From assembly GCF_040182565.1 (NCBI RefSeq), contig NC_089882.1, positions 15,825,683 through 15,889,682 of the forward strand: a stretch of DNA of 64,000 nt, in the 5' to 3' direction. Below the pieces are notes generated by a model. That model was not told the origin of the DNA. It saw nothing but the letters and a program-made list of their open reading frames with translations, and ran no database searches. Below, piece after piece: positions 48,621 to 60,638 of the stretch. Origin of the DNA: Anser cygnoides. Its lineage: Eukaryota > Chordata > Aves > Anseriformes > Anatidae. The translations under genes and the position numbers were made by a program. Positions within the stretch are counted from its first letter, which is position 1; the number at the start of each line of letters is the position of its first letter.

Positions 48621-51600
48621 GGGATTTTAGAAGACTACCAAACTCCTTTGAAAACTAAGGCTGCAGTTTTAAAAACAGATTTGAGAGAAGTTTGTCAGAA
48701 GTGAAGTATTTCAAAATAACTGACTACTCAGAATCTTACAAATTTTATCACAAGATATTTTTAATACCAGGTAGTTGGTAAGTCCAGTGAGGATTTTCTG
48801 GCATTTATTTTTTTCCTCAGAAAATGGTTAGCAAGGTTGCAATCAAACTTATTGAATCCACTTACAGCTTTATCAAACACAGTATTGGTCATGATGTCTT
48901 CCTAATAGAAGACACTGAGCTGATAAACATCAGTTCACCTTGCAGGCATTTGCATTTGAACTAGGAATTAATATTTCATTCGGCAAAACCTCTGTGGTTC
49001 TTCAGATAAGAGCTATATAAAATGTGATCTGTCATCTCATTAATATATCTTGAAATGGGGTGTAAAAAGGAGGTTATATGCCACTTGTATTTTCCCTGTG
49101 TATTGAGTCATCTTTCTGCATTTCAGTGTCAAGGGACTTACAAGGATACAACTCCTCAGTAATTTGATTTAAAGTTGACTTTTCACAGTAACTGGAAGAA
49201 AAATAAATGATGTACATCTTCTGAAATAAAAAAAAATAATTATGAAAGGAAATTATACTTGTTAAATTCTAGTTGTCACAGAAGTCTACTCAGAGAAGCT
49301 GCAGAGAGTAAACAAACCATTTTGCTGTACAACCCTCAGCAAGCTACATTAAAAACAAAAACCCAAAGCTACTCTTGGTATCTGTAGCTTAGGAACTTCT
49401 CTGGTGTTTTATACTCACATGCATTCAGACGAGAAAACAATCTCCAGGGGAGATAAAGGAGTCAGTTGATTACCAATGTCATTACAAAGATAAAACCACA
49501 CTTTTGAGCTTGAAAAATATCATTTCAAGTGGGGATTTCAGAAAAAAAATATAAATGCAGTTTCCTACTAGGCACAGTTTACTTGTTCTAAGTTCAGAGC
49601 TTCCTAAGCATTAAAATAATATAATTGCCTTTCTCTGTTTCAATAAAAACAGAGAAACAAATACACACACACACAAAACCAAACTCCATTCAAATATTAA
49701 GGTATGGAAACATAATCAATAGGCATTTTTGGCCTGTTTTCCCATCAGAAAAATGCACCATGAAAACCAATTTTGCTTGAAACAATATTCTTATCTGTCT
49801 TTTCCTTTTGTTCCACCTGCAACCTGTTGGCTGATTTGAGGAGTCATCTAAATCCTATAGCTTCAGAAAATAGGCAGTTAGAGGGGAACACGCTGGTGTA
49901 CATACCTTCTTACCAACAGCAGAGCAAGTCTTGACAAACAGATAAGCACCACAATGAAAAGAAAAACCATGTTTTGAATTTGCAGCATATTAGATACTGT
50001 GGTTACGCAAGCAAGACATGAATGCATAGGAAAACAACATTTTTATTAGTACCAGTGCGTAGAGAACTACTTCTCTTCTGCATTAGTAAAATTTTTCAGT
50101 AAAACATTTTATATTTATAAAAATATTTTTATATAAAGTTTTCAGTAAAATATTATATATATATGTAATTGAAAAACCACAGTGACATACTTCAGGCATT
50201 TGTGTGGTATATAATGCAGCCACAATTTAATTCCTGCAGAAATAATTTACTGATTTTATTCTACCAACGGGAGGGATGCTAATAAAAGTCCCCAGCAGAC
50301 TGGAGCCAGTGAAGGCTGAAGAAGTTTTTCATAAATCACATCCATCTCAGGTCTGACACACCCCCTTACAAATATGCTTTTCAAACCTGAGACATCAAGA
50401 TTCAGCCTGTATCTGCACCACACAATGTCACACAGGCTGATAACTGAGCTAGTGCTAGAACTGGAAACAATTAGCTGTGTCAGTCAAGGGTCACATGAGT
50501 GCTAATTAGCTTTACTGGTGGAAAACTGGTTAGGTATATTACGCAATATAGAATGCAGAAGATATCGACAGCCCTGGGAACAGAAATAGAAACCTTGGAT
50601 GGATGGCCACACTATTACTCTATAAAACTTTTTCTCCCTTTTATTCATTCTTTGCAGCCCCCTAGATCATAAACTTTTTCCTTGCTACTGGCAAATCTCT
50701 AATCGTATGGGCGCTTTCCTGGCAAATGAACAGCAAAGGCTTGAAGTTCATGCAGCCCAGAAGAGACAAAGAGCCTAGATCTACCTCTTCCACAGAAAGA
50801 AAGAAAAGGTTTCTTTCCTTCTACCTGCCCCCAAGAATCCCTTGAAGCCAATTCTGCCTGTGTATGTATGTTTCTCTGTTAACTCAGGGCAGAAAACAGG
50901 GTCCCAGGGTCTAGTTAAACCAGCTGCAACCGAGAAATGGGAAAAGCTGCTGTTTGTAGTGATCAGGAATCCAGCACGCTTTGGGTACACCTCAGCTACT
51001 TACTGGATATTGCCCTATTTCTCCCTGGGCACGCACATGCTTTCAACGTACTGCTTAGTGTGCAGTTTGCTAAAATATATTACAATGGAAATACAACTCT
51101 TAGTTAAATTAAGGCCTGCAGTAGTCAAGTAACTTTTCTTCTAGTGAGGCCCTTAAAAGTAATTTTTATACTCTGGAAATCACCAGATGACAACTCAATA
51201 ACTGCACTTGAGACAGAAACCATGGTCTTTCTCTTCTCTCAGACTGGGTAACTGGGAACTGAATATTTCCTTCCTCCTAAAAGCGTACCCTCCCTTTATC
51301 ATTACCATTAATTTTAATAGGGAATTGGGAATATTTAATAGGGAATTAATAGGAATAGGGAGTATTTAATAGGCAAGAGGGTTTATTTTTTATTTTTATT
51401 TTTTTTGCTGCTGGACTGACTTCCACAGAAAGCTTGAAGTGGCTTTCTGTGAAAGGATATCATATCCTTCACAGTGTGCTCTGAACAGAAGGTTGAGTGT
51501 AAATCACATCTATACATTTACTATCAAATATATTTTTTTTTTTCTTAAAAGCCATTCTGTGAAAAACAGTATAAACACAAACAAGATAGGTGCTTGTTCC

Positions 51601-52914
51601 ACTCAGCCATTTTTTCTGATGGTTATTCGTATACACCCCTCCCAGTGTTTCCACCAAGGCTACCTCATGGCAAGCTGCACTCTAAAAGAACCGGACTTGG
51701 TTCTGGTGCTCTGCCCTGTTAGCAGATCCCAGACTTTCCATTCTCCCCACTTCTTAATTGCAATTCATTTTTGAAATCATCCCCTTGGCCTCGGTTGACT
51801 AAGAATGGAGACCTATCAGTTCTAGCTGAGTTAACTCCACATTCATACACCATTTTTCATGTTTTTGGTCTTACAGTAAGAGAGACAGAATACAAGACAC
51901 TTAATAGCTTTTTCTTGCCTTATGTATCACAGAGTTTGGACCTTAAAATGTATTTAAAAGTTTTCTCTCCCTTCTCTGGAATGGAACTCTCTCTGCTTAT
52001 ACAGAGAAGAAACACAGATAAAACAGATGAACAAAGTTCAACCACACTTGAGATTTTCACTCCTACTATGCTATTTAACTGTTAGGTAGCTTATACTGTT
52101 TTCCAGGAACTACTTGGGAGGGACTGCATTTCATCAGGAACCACTGTTTTAGAGTTGTGAACCTGTGACACATGAATAAAGGAATTCTGAATACCTCAAA
52201 ACCTTACTTCTCCTGATATGACTTATAAAGCTCTTTGGGTTTCAAGAGAAAATTACCCCAGAGGGGACCTCTATAGACATAATCCTAATTTCTTACATGA
52301 AAGAATAGATGAGCAGATACCAGCATCACCAGCTGATTTCAGAAGGAAATAGAATCATTAACTTAGTGCACAGTGAGCAGAAAAAGGGGGGAAGATTTGT
52401 TGCTGGACATGACTGAATTCTAGGTGACAGTGCCGTCTAATCAGGTTTTTAGTCCTCAGGATCCTGCTTCCGAGTCCTTCACAGCAGGCACAGGAAAAAT
52501 GGCAGTTTTGCAGGATCTGAGTCGATTGTAACCATACAAGAACATCTGCGGGAAATGTCCCCATCTAAGGGTAATGTTCTCATTAAGAAAAGCTTCTGGA
52601 AAGGTTCATCAGCTAGTTAAGAATTGTGGCTGTGTCTAGCTCAAGCATATTTTCCAACACTTTTCACAGAATACTGTCACTGCCACAAAGCTACCTTGTT
52701 CTGTGCTGAGTCAGCATTTCCAGAACAAGCTTGGGTTTGGCACATAAAGCCATGTAGCAGAGGCCCTGGTCAGAGGAGCTGCTTTTTGAATGAATGCAGA
52801 GGGAATTTATGTAGGCAGGAAAGAGACAACAACACAGGTCAGAAAAATAAAGATGAGAAGGCAGGAAAGAAAAACGCAAGCCACACCTGAATCACAAAAT
52901 GGAAGGTTAGAAAT
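48621..52914. other. Noncoding intergenic region
   Basis: AT-rich unique sequence with short CA and TA tracts and a TTTAATAGG-type tandem at 51312-51378. No gene recognised. Confidence 0.65.
51312..51378. repeat. Degenerate tandem repeat (TATTTAATAGGGAAT unit)
   Basis: Three to four imperfect copies sharing TTTAATAGG. Confidence 0.75.
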
Positions 52915-53025
52915 AGATTTCTAGTCCTGGTCTGCACAACAAACCTCCCCTGAGGCAATCATTTAATTCTTCCAATTTCATTTTTCTCACTGGTGTACAA
53001 CTTGCCTAATAGGAACTCTATGAAC
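52915..53025 (+). repeat. MIR-like SINE fragment
   Basis: TCTAGTCCTGGTCTGCACAA, then GGCAATCATTTAATTCTTCC, then TTTCATTTTTCTCACTGG follows the MIR core order (CCTGGCTCTGCCAC..., GGCAAGTCATTTAA..CTC, CAGTTTCCTCATCTG). Diverged, so moderate confidence. Confidence 0.45.
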
Positions 53026-53960
53026 AACTTACTGTTCCTCAAAATACACTAAAGCTACAAAGTACTTATTAATAAAGATGAGACTGCGATATACCGAAGG
53101 AGGACAGAAAAGAGCAAGAGAAGAGAAATTTAAAAGAATAATTAGAATAATGTGGAAAAGATTTTCAGATGACTGGAGCTATGGTGCAGCAATAAAAGAA
53201 AAGCCAACTAAAATAGATTCAATAAAATGTGACAGCAAAATCCTCCCAGCCAAAACTGCCCACCAGAAATGACCAAGAAGAGGTTTGTAGGTAACCCATG
53301 TGCAACCTTTTGGTCTTTATTACTCATAATAAACGGTAACTTTCCTAACCCTAATTTATTTTCAAGAACGGCAGATTAATATGAGGGGAAGACTATCAGA
53401 ATTCACTATCTGAATTTTCCAGATAATAATCTCTGCTTGTGTTAAATTATCACTGGAAGAGGAGCAGAAAAGGAACCACAATCATTTGCTTTTAACCCTG
53501 TTGGCAGGGAGTATATAGAAAGCTAACAGATAGGTGCTAGAATACTGTATCTTCATAACATCTGTTTTTTCTTTGCAAATAAATCCAGTCAAATAAAAAA
53601 GTAACCTTATTTATTTCACCCTACAGTGTTATCTGCATATAGAATTATTCAAGATAAGGCGAAAATTATTGGTTGTCTATCTAGCAAGTTAAATCAGATT
53701 AAAATACTGTATTTTAAGCAGAACTGTTCCTACACACATTTATTTCAGGGGAATTTAATTCACTTTGAGAGTGAATTAAGCTAAAAGAACAAGACTTGCT
53801 GAACTCAGTGACAGTCTCCAGATGAAGCTATGCTTTGTCTTATGATTACTTTTCAAATTTGCCTAGGCCTTAAAAGTCACCTTCCTTTGCCTAACGCTGC
53901 GCACACAACGCTCACTTGCTGAGGCCACTTACAGGGCTGTTTATTCAGTTCCTGCCAACC

Positions 53961-53970
53961 CCTATATAGG
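53961..53970. promoter_or_regulatory. Perfect CArG box
   Basis: CCTATATAGG fits the SRF consensus CC(A/T)6GG exactly and is self-complementary. One such match can occur by chance in this length. Confidence 0.35.
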
Positions 53971-54000
53971 TGCGGCATGTATTAAAGTCCTCAGGTTTAA

Positions 54001-54041
54001 ATATGTATACATATATGTGTATACATACATATACACACACA
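54001..54041. repeat. Alternating ATGTATAC/CACACA tract
   Basis: Imperfect purine-pyrimidine alternation with the palindrome ATATGTATACATAT at its start. Confidence 0.85.
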
Positions 54042-54853
54042 GTTTCCTGTATTTTACCATGAAAAATACAATCTAAAATCCATACTCCTAAATTCAAATT
54101 TAAATTAAAGTTAAAAGGAAAACAGCAAATATTTTACATTGTAACTTCCTCTGATGTTGTGAGGTAAGAGATGTTGAAAGGAACAGTACTGCCCATGTTA
54201 AAGAAAAAAAACCTGAAATCTATGGAAAACAACAAAAAAGATACACCGCCATTTCCCAAGTCAATGTCTGTTGCCAACAGGGGCATAGTATTCCTCAGCC
54301 CAACACAAAGGTCTGCTGCGTTATATCTGTGACATCTTGCAGGTGCTGTGATGTTTTATACTCAGCTGGTCACCACTGCATTGCCTGGAAAACAGAACCC
54401 CAGTCTGTTCTCAGGCCAGGGAAGAAAAGCTGTTCTGATCAGATCCAACAGCAGAGGCGTGACAGACTTGGATGTTTTCAATGGTGGCATAAGAACTAAC
54501 TTTCAAATATGACTTTCAGCAGTAATTTTACCCCCAAATCAAGCGAAAAATAACAGCAAAAAAAAAAAAAAAGATAAAACACAATAAACAAAATCATGAA
54601 AAAGTAATTTTGAGCTTGAATACAACTGTACTCTAGAAAATATCAATGCATTAAGAATGAATCAAAAGCAAGTGAACGACGTACAACATAGCCATTAGTC
54701 TTTACAAAGAGCAAGGAATTGCTACCAGTCACCACCACTGACCGTGGGCCTGGCAGCATCGTGCTCACACCTGTGCCAGTGTCCCCAGTCTCCCTCCACC
54801 TCTTACAAGCACATGACTTGTCCATTAGCTGGGGAATGTGCACATGGCTGTCC

Positions 54854-54873
54854 ATATATATATATATATATAT
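54854..54873. repeat. (TA)10 microsatellite
   Basis: Perfect alternating TA. Confidence 0.92.
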
Positions 54874-55754
54874 CTGCATCCATCTATACCTTTTTATGTG
54901 CGCACAAACACTCTCTCTCTCTTGTAATGCCAGCCTGCCGCTCAGAAGGGCTGCGCATGATGACCGGATTAGCCATGCTCTGTACAACTGTCCACGGATG
55001 ATCCCTGAAGTGTTTGCTGTTGTCATGGTCCCAAGGTCTACATTCATCAGAACTTTAACTTATTTGGTTTATGGTGTATACCTTTGAAATGTATTACATA
55101 CAGATACTACCCCCTGAACGAAAGACACCTTTTGCAAACAACAGTTTCAAATTAATTCAACCCCCCCATACACCTTTTTTTTCCCCTAATAGCTGCAGAA
55201 GTAGGACGAGGTAGCACCGTCAATCTCTTTCTTTTAAGATTTATTTCTGAGAGCATTTTTCTTCCTTCACATAGCCAAGAAACTTTGGGACCCTGCAGCA
55301 GAGCATAATTTATTCTAAAAATAAGTAGGCTTCACAAAATAAACGAAACCACATAAGAACACCCATGGTGAGCTCTGAGTACATTACAAAAAGCACAAAG
55401 GGACCACGTGGAACACAGCAGCCCTAGAGTATTCTGGGCACATTTTTATCCTTACTAAGCAGATAAAAGATGACTCTCAGTTTTTAAATCTCTAAAGGAT
55501 GAAAAGAAATTCATCTTGGATTAGGGTGAACACCATGTATGAAGAGACAGACAACAGATTTCTCTATGAAAGTCTTTTTTCTCATGAAATTATTCTGGTT
55601 GTTCTGTGGGTTCTTGTTAACTTTCCTGATTCACAACTGCTTTAAACACTTGCATTATTAACCTGTGGGATCAGTAAGAAGGAATTTACAACTTCCCCTT
55701 CGGCAAGGAGAAAAAAAGGACCTACCAACATACACGTAGAGGCTTTATGGGTTT

Positions 55755-55774
55755 TATATTTATTTATTTATTTA
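55755..55774. repeat. (TTTA)n microsatellite
   Basis: About five TTTA units. Confidence 0.88.
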
Positions 55775-57052
55775 CTCGGGTTAGGGGAGCATCCTCCTAT
55801 GGGTAAAGCATGAAAAATTACTGGATCAATCTTTAAGTACCATACAAGATAATGCAGACACTATACCAGATAATAAAGTGAACATAGAACTGCTAATCTA
55901 AAAGCTAATCATATAACTTACTTTTAAAATGGAACTGGACTGCAAACTCCATGTATATCTTTGCCTGTGAATAAGAGGAAAATGTTATTTAGAATATATG
56001 TGCATTCCCTGAAGTGCAAGATGGAAGTGCCCAAACCTACTGTTCCTGCAGCTGTGACCTCACTACAAGGTGACATGGTTTAAATGCCAATGTAAAGAGC
56101 TCATGATGCAGGCCCTGCCTCATTGATGTCATGACCACAGGTTGAATGTGGAGTTCAGACTGTCATCTGACATCGAGAATGATTGTTTAAGGGTATTGAA
56201 AAATCTCATTTAGGGCTGATGCCGACAGAAGGAAGCTATACAATGGCTCTGTTTTATAGCTAAGCAAAGGACTTCCCTCAGAAGCTGCCAAGTCTGCTCC
56301 TTTTACAAGTACTAAATTCATATGGATTAAATTATTTTTATTTTCAATACAGGAAAGATGTTCCTGGACTTTCATGTTACAAGGAACTGATTAAACCCTT
56401 TGGATGGCAGCATATGTGATAGCACAGCACGCAAAGGCCAATTTAAAAACAGCCAAAGAACTCCAAGAAAAAAAACTCCATTGAAAAGATCCCTAATCCC
56501 AGAACGTTTATCAGTGTAGTTTTAATTTCACAACTAGACATGGCAGAGAATAAGTAAGCATCTACATATCATCATTTTCATCTATCGTGAAAAGATTTCA
56601 GAGCCCGGAAGTAGGATTCTTTTTATTTTTTTCCTTTTCAAGAGTAGTATGTATGGTTACTAGGTAATGAAGAGTACAAAATTCAACTACTTATAGAGGA
56701 GCTGCTGTACAAAGAGTTTGAGAACAGTGATGACCTTGGAAAAACCACGTTGGCTAATTTTAACTGCTAAAGGATGACTGCCTTTTGCTCACCTCCATGC
56801 AGAAATCTCACTGAACTTCAAGGGAAAGCAAACTTGCAAATATCCAATGTGTGATCCCACTGCACTTCTTCCCTTTTTTGCATCTTGGTTTAAATCCATA
56901 GGGACAGAGGACAGATTGAAGACAAGTCTGCCTTGCTAAGATTGCATACAGAACAATTTCTTCAGCTACCAGTCCAGACCAGTGTTTGCTAGTGTCTTCT
57001 CTAACGTAAAACAAAAAGGACTAAAAAGGTTAAAAAAATATTCCTGGAAAGG

Positions 57053-57070
57053 AAAAAAAAAAAAAAAAAA
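57053..57070. repeat. A18 homopolymer
   Basis: Eighteen A, about 60 bases before a CR1 element; unrelated to it since CR1 lacks poly-A. Confidence 0.95.
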
Positions 57071-57131
57071 TGCTGAGCATTGCTACAATTCTGGTAGATT
57101 GCTTCCTCTGTAGCTAGAAAAGTTCTGTTAG

Positions 57132-57580
57132 AGAGAGTCCAGAGGAGGTCATGCGGAGGACCAGAGGGCTGAAGCCCTATGAAGACAGGCTGAGGGAGCT
57201 GGGGCTGTTCAGCCTGGAGAAGAGAAGGCTACAGGGAGACCTCACAGCGGCCTTCCAGTGCCTGAAGGGGGCTGCAGGAAAGCTGGGGAGGCACTCTTTG
57301 GCAGGGGTGTGGTGATAGGACAAGGGGTAATGGCTTCCAACCAAAAGAAGGTGGATTTAAATTAGACATCAGGAAGAAATTCCTTACTCAGAGGGCAGTG
57401 AGGCCCAGGCCCAGGCTGCCCAGAGGAGCTGCGGGTGCCCCAGCCCTGGCAGTGCCCAAGGCCAGGCTGGATGGGGCTGGGGGCAGCCTGGGCTGGTGGG
57501 AGGTGTCCCTGCCCATGGCAGGGGTTGGGGCTGGGTGGGCTTTGGGGTCCCTTCCAACCCAAACCATTCTGTGATTCTGT
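57132..57580 (+). mobile_element. CR1 LINE, 5'-truncated, about 450 bp
   Basis: Begins AGAGAGTCCAGAGGAGGTCA, continues CTGAGGGAGCTGGGGCTGTT and TTCAGCCTGGAGAAGAGAAG (the conserved LRELGLFSLEKR-coding stretch), and ends GGTCCCTTCCAACCCAAACC plus ATTCTGTGATTCTGT. The frame is broken. The 3' ~240 bases match the copy at 40948-41197 closely, so both come from one subfamily. Confidence 0.95.
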
Positions 57581-57840
57581 ATTACCATTCTTTCCTACAT
57601 GTCAGATACCTAGAACACAGTGTTTGATTTCTCAAAGCAAAAGGCTAGCTTCTGATTAGCAGAAAATTCTGATGAACAATTAAGTCAAATGTTTCACAAA
57701 TAAAAATATATATATTTTTCTCATATGCAAGGAGGGGGACACCTAGAGGACCATCTTATGCCCCTGTGACCATCTTTGAAGCAACGGTTAATCACACTAT
57801 TAAATTTCAGTTACTGAACATTCATTTGTGTCAAAATACG

Positions 57841-57863
57841 TTTTTGTTTGTTTGTTTGTTTTT
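57841..57863. repeat. (TTTG)n microsatellite
   Basis: Four to five TTTG units. Confidence 0.9.
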
Positions 57864-58983
57864 GTAATTTACTGTCAGCTTAAAGTTTATGGTGAAGGCC
57901 TAACTTCAAATAAAATCAAATGAAAGGGAGAAGTGATCTGAATCAGTGCTCTGAATTCACCTACCTGTGCCCCCCTGTCCCAAGAGCACCCAACCCACAC
58001 ACCTCTTTTTGCTCTAACACTCTGAGTAGGCTCAGATAATATTTCAGACTGTTATTATTAAAGAACCTTATTCCTTCGGCTGTATTGTTATCACACCATT
58101 ACAGTTAGCATTTCCCAGTCAGTGTGGTCAGGAGGAAGACAAGAAAAGAAGCAGGCTTTCACGTTAGCCTTGGTATCCCAACCACAGCTAATCAGCTCAG
58201 GTGTATTATCATCTGAGATGATCCCATTTGCAAAGCTCTAGTATCATGGTCTTTGGATCCCTCAAGTTTCCTTCCTTTTGTTTCTTTCTATTCATTAAAA
58301 ATTACTCATCCAAAATTTTACTTTCATTAATTTAAGAAAGCCAGCCCTTCTCACCTTCTCTGCAAAACTTTGTTATTTGCTCACCCCTTCAGTCTTTTAG
58401 CCTAAAGGGAACAACAAAACAGTGTGGTGAGGCAAATACTTCAGTCCTGCCCTGACAAGAGAGCAAGCGCAGACAGACTTGAAAAGCCTTAGTGCAGCAA
58501 CAGGCTCCTTCACAGCTCTGTGTAGGAACTGCAAAGTAAACAGGGAATCAAAGAGCATTTTCCTCTTATCTCAAAACAGTAAGTGATACCAGCTGCTCCT
58601 CTTTGCAAAAGCAGTGAATGAATTTCCATTTCTGATGGTCTTCAGGGTTGTCAGCCACACTCTTGCTCCTTGGAGAAGTAGGTGACACTATTTTGTTGCA
58701 CAGAGAGATGAGAGGTTTGACCTTAGTCTGTTTGGATATAAACCTTAACTGCTCAGTTTGACATTGGTTTATATAAACCATATTTTTTGTCTCCCGTACT
58801 GACCTAAATCCTGCAAGGTTTGGTTTACAAACATGCCGGGGGGAAACTGGTTTTGCCCTTGCCCTACATTTCCCTTTCTCTTCCTAGTTTAACATCTCTA
58901 ATATATTTCCTTTTTTACCCTTATTATAAAAACTACTTTTTCAAGTAAAATATTTTAATCGTTTGCTGGAATTTATAAGCTTG

Positions 58984-58997
58984 GTGTGTGTGTGTGT
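58984..58997. repeat. (GT)7 microsatellite
   Basis: Seven perfect GT units. Confidence 0.9.
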
Positions 58998-60621
58998 CAT
59001 ATAACACTGTTTAAAAGGTCATCATTGAATTAATTTAATTCTACTAAATAATTTGTTTTTCAAAAACATCTAAAATGTTACTGCTTTGATTAATGTTTAT
59101 AAGACTATTTTTTAAATAAAAATTCAGGCTGACAAAGAAAACTTTCATTGCTGCAGTTCACCATTTATAAAATAAAGAAAAAGTCACTCACCTCTTCTGA
59201 CATTCATTTTCATTCCACTGGCTTTTGTTCCCATCAGACTATTCCCTCTGCACACCTGCTCTCTATCTCCATTTGCCTGATTAATTATCCTCAATTCTTC
59301 TCTACAGGCTTTGACAACCTCCTCTTCCTTCTCCAGCTTCATACTATTTTTTGTGCGTGTGGTTTGTGTGCCTTAAATCTCCACCCTAGATATACTGTCT
59401 CCTCTCAAAATGAAACATAACACAGAAACCACCAATAAACAGCCTTACATAAAGTAACAATAAATAGCAGAACATCTTGGCTATATACCAATTTTGGAGA
59501 ATTTATAAATTAAGCAGTTGTGAGACTAGGAGCTGGCTGCTGGGTTTAGGTTTCCATGTGATGTGTAGTCCCATGGACAAACAGCCATCATAATCAAAGA
59601 GATCTTTAAGACTGTATTATACATACTATCTCCTTTTAGATAATGCAGTTAGGAATAATCATTGTTTCAAAATCTAATACAAAGGCGAAGCAGTATTTTC
59701 TGTATCTGGAAGGTACACATAGGTGCTTCTCACTTTATTTCTTTTTTACATATCAGAGCTGCCTGGTGGTGTATGCTGTAATTAATTCTTACCAGAATTT
59801 CCATAATTACTATTCTTCTCTTGCCCTGCTTTCAGTTTGTTCAATCTTGCTGAAAAATCCTGCTGTTAAACAAAAATATACCTGTGCTTCATCATTCACG
59901 TAGCATTTATTATGGAAAGTTTTATTAGTCAATTTTTATTAGTAAACAGTTCCAAAGCAGATGCATAATCTTCACAAAGATGGGTCTGAGTGCTTCTTGG
60001 GAAGTGTAAGAGATGCTGCACCACTGAAAGTGCATCTGTGATACCTAGTTTTGTTTTCAGTTTCCTTCTCTGCCCAAAAGTCATGTAACCTTTCAAAGTC
60101 TTTCAGTTCTATACTCTAAAAGGTCAACAAACTCTTGAGCATTTTTGAAATCAGAGCAGTCTCACTATTCTATCTTCAGTTTTATGTAGGACTGACATGG
60201 GTCTGAGCGTGAGTCTGGAATCAGTATTTTAGAAACTGCACAGAGAGTATGTTTGGCAGCGCACAGAGCCAGAACTGTAACAGGTGTTACTCACCTGTGT
60301 GAGACACACCATTTGTCCTCTTTGTCAAAGAGGGGTAGAAGGGAAGGTAGGAAAATACTTATCAGTAACTTTACACAGAGTCATTCATAAGCAGTAGCAT
60401 AGTCTTACGTTCTCACCAGCAATCATTTTCTTTCGCACACATCTAAGCCAACCTGCACTTACAAGATGCCAATTTGATTCTTTTGCCCAGCTGGTTTTGG
60501 CTATCTTTATAACTGATCCATCATTTACATGTAATAGAGAGAATCAAGTCATATACAGAGGTGTGGGGAGATGTGGGTGTCCTGACAAAGAGCTGGCCTC
60601 ACACGTCCCACCTCCAGGTTG

Positions 60622-60638
60622 TTTTTTTTTTTTTTTTT
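60622..60638. repeat. T17 homopolymer
   Basis: Seventeen T. Confidence 0.95.

Larger units (their letters stand above)
53026..57131. other. Noncoding intergenic region
   Basis: AT-rich, with a CArG-type site (53961-53970), alternating TA/TG tracts at 54001-54041 and 54854-54873, and A18 at 57053-57070. No gene recognised. Confidence 0.65.

Noticed and set aside
48319..48630. 103-codon plus-strand frame
   Set aside because: Lies in a decayed CR1/L3-like LINE.
54643..55087. 134- and 122-codon frames on opposite strands
   Set aside because: Both run through a (TA)n microsatellite giving IYIYIY; no family and mutual overlap.
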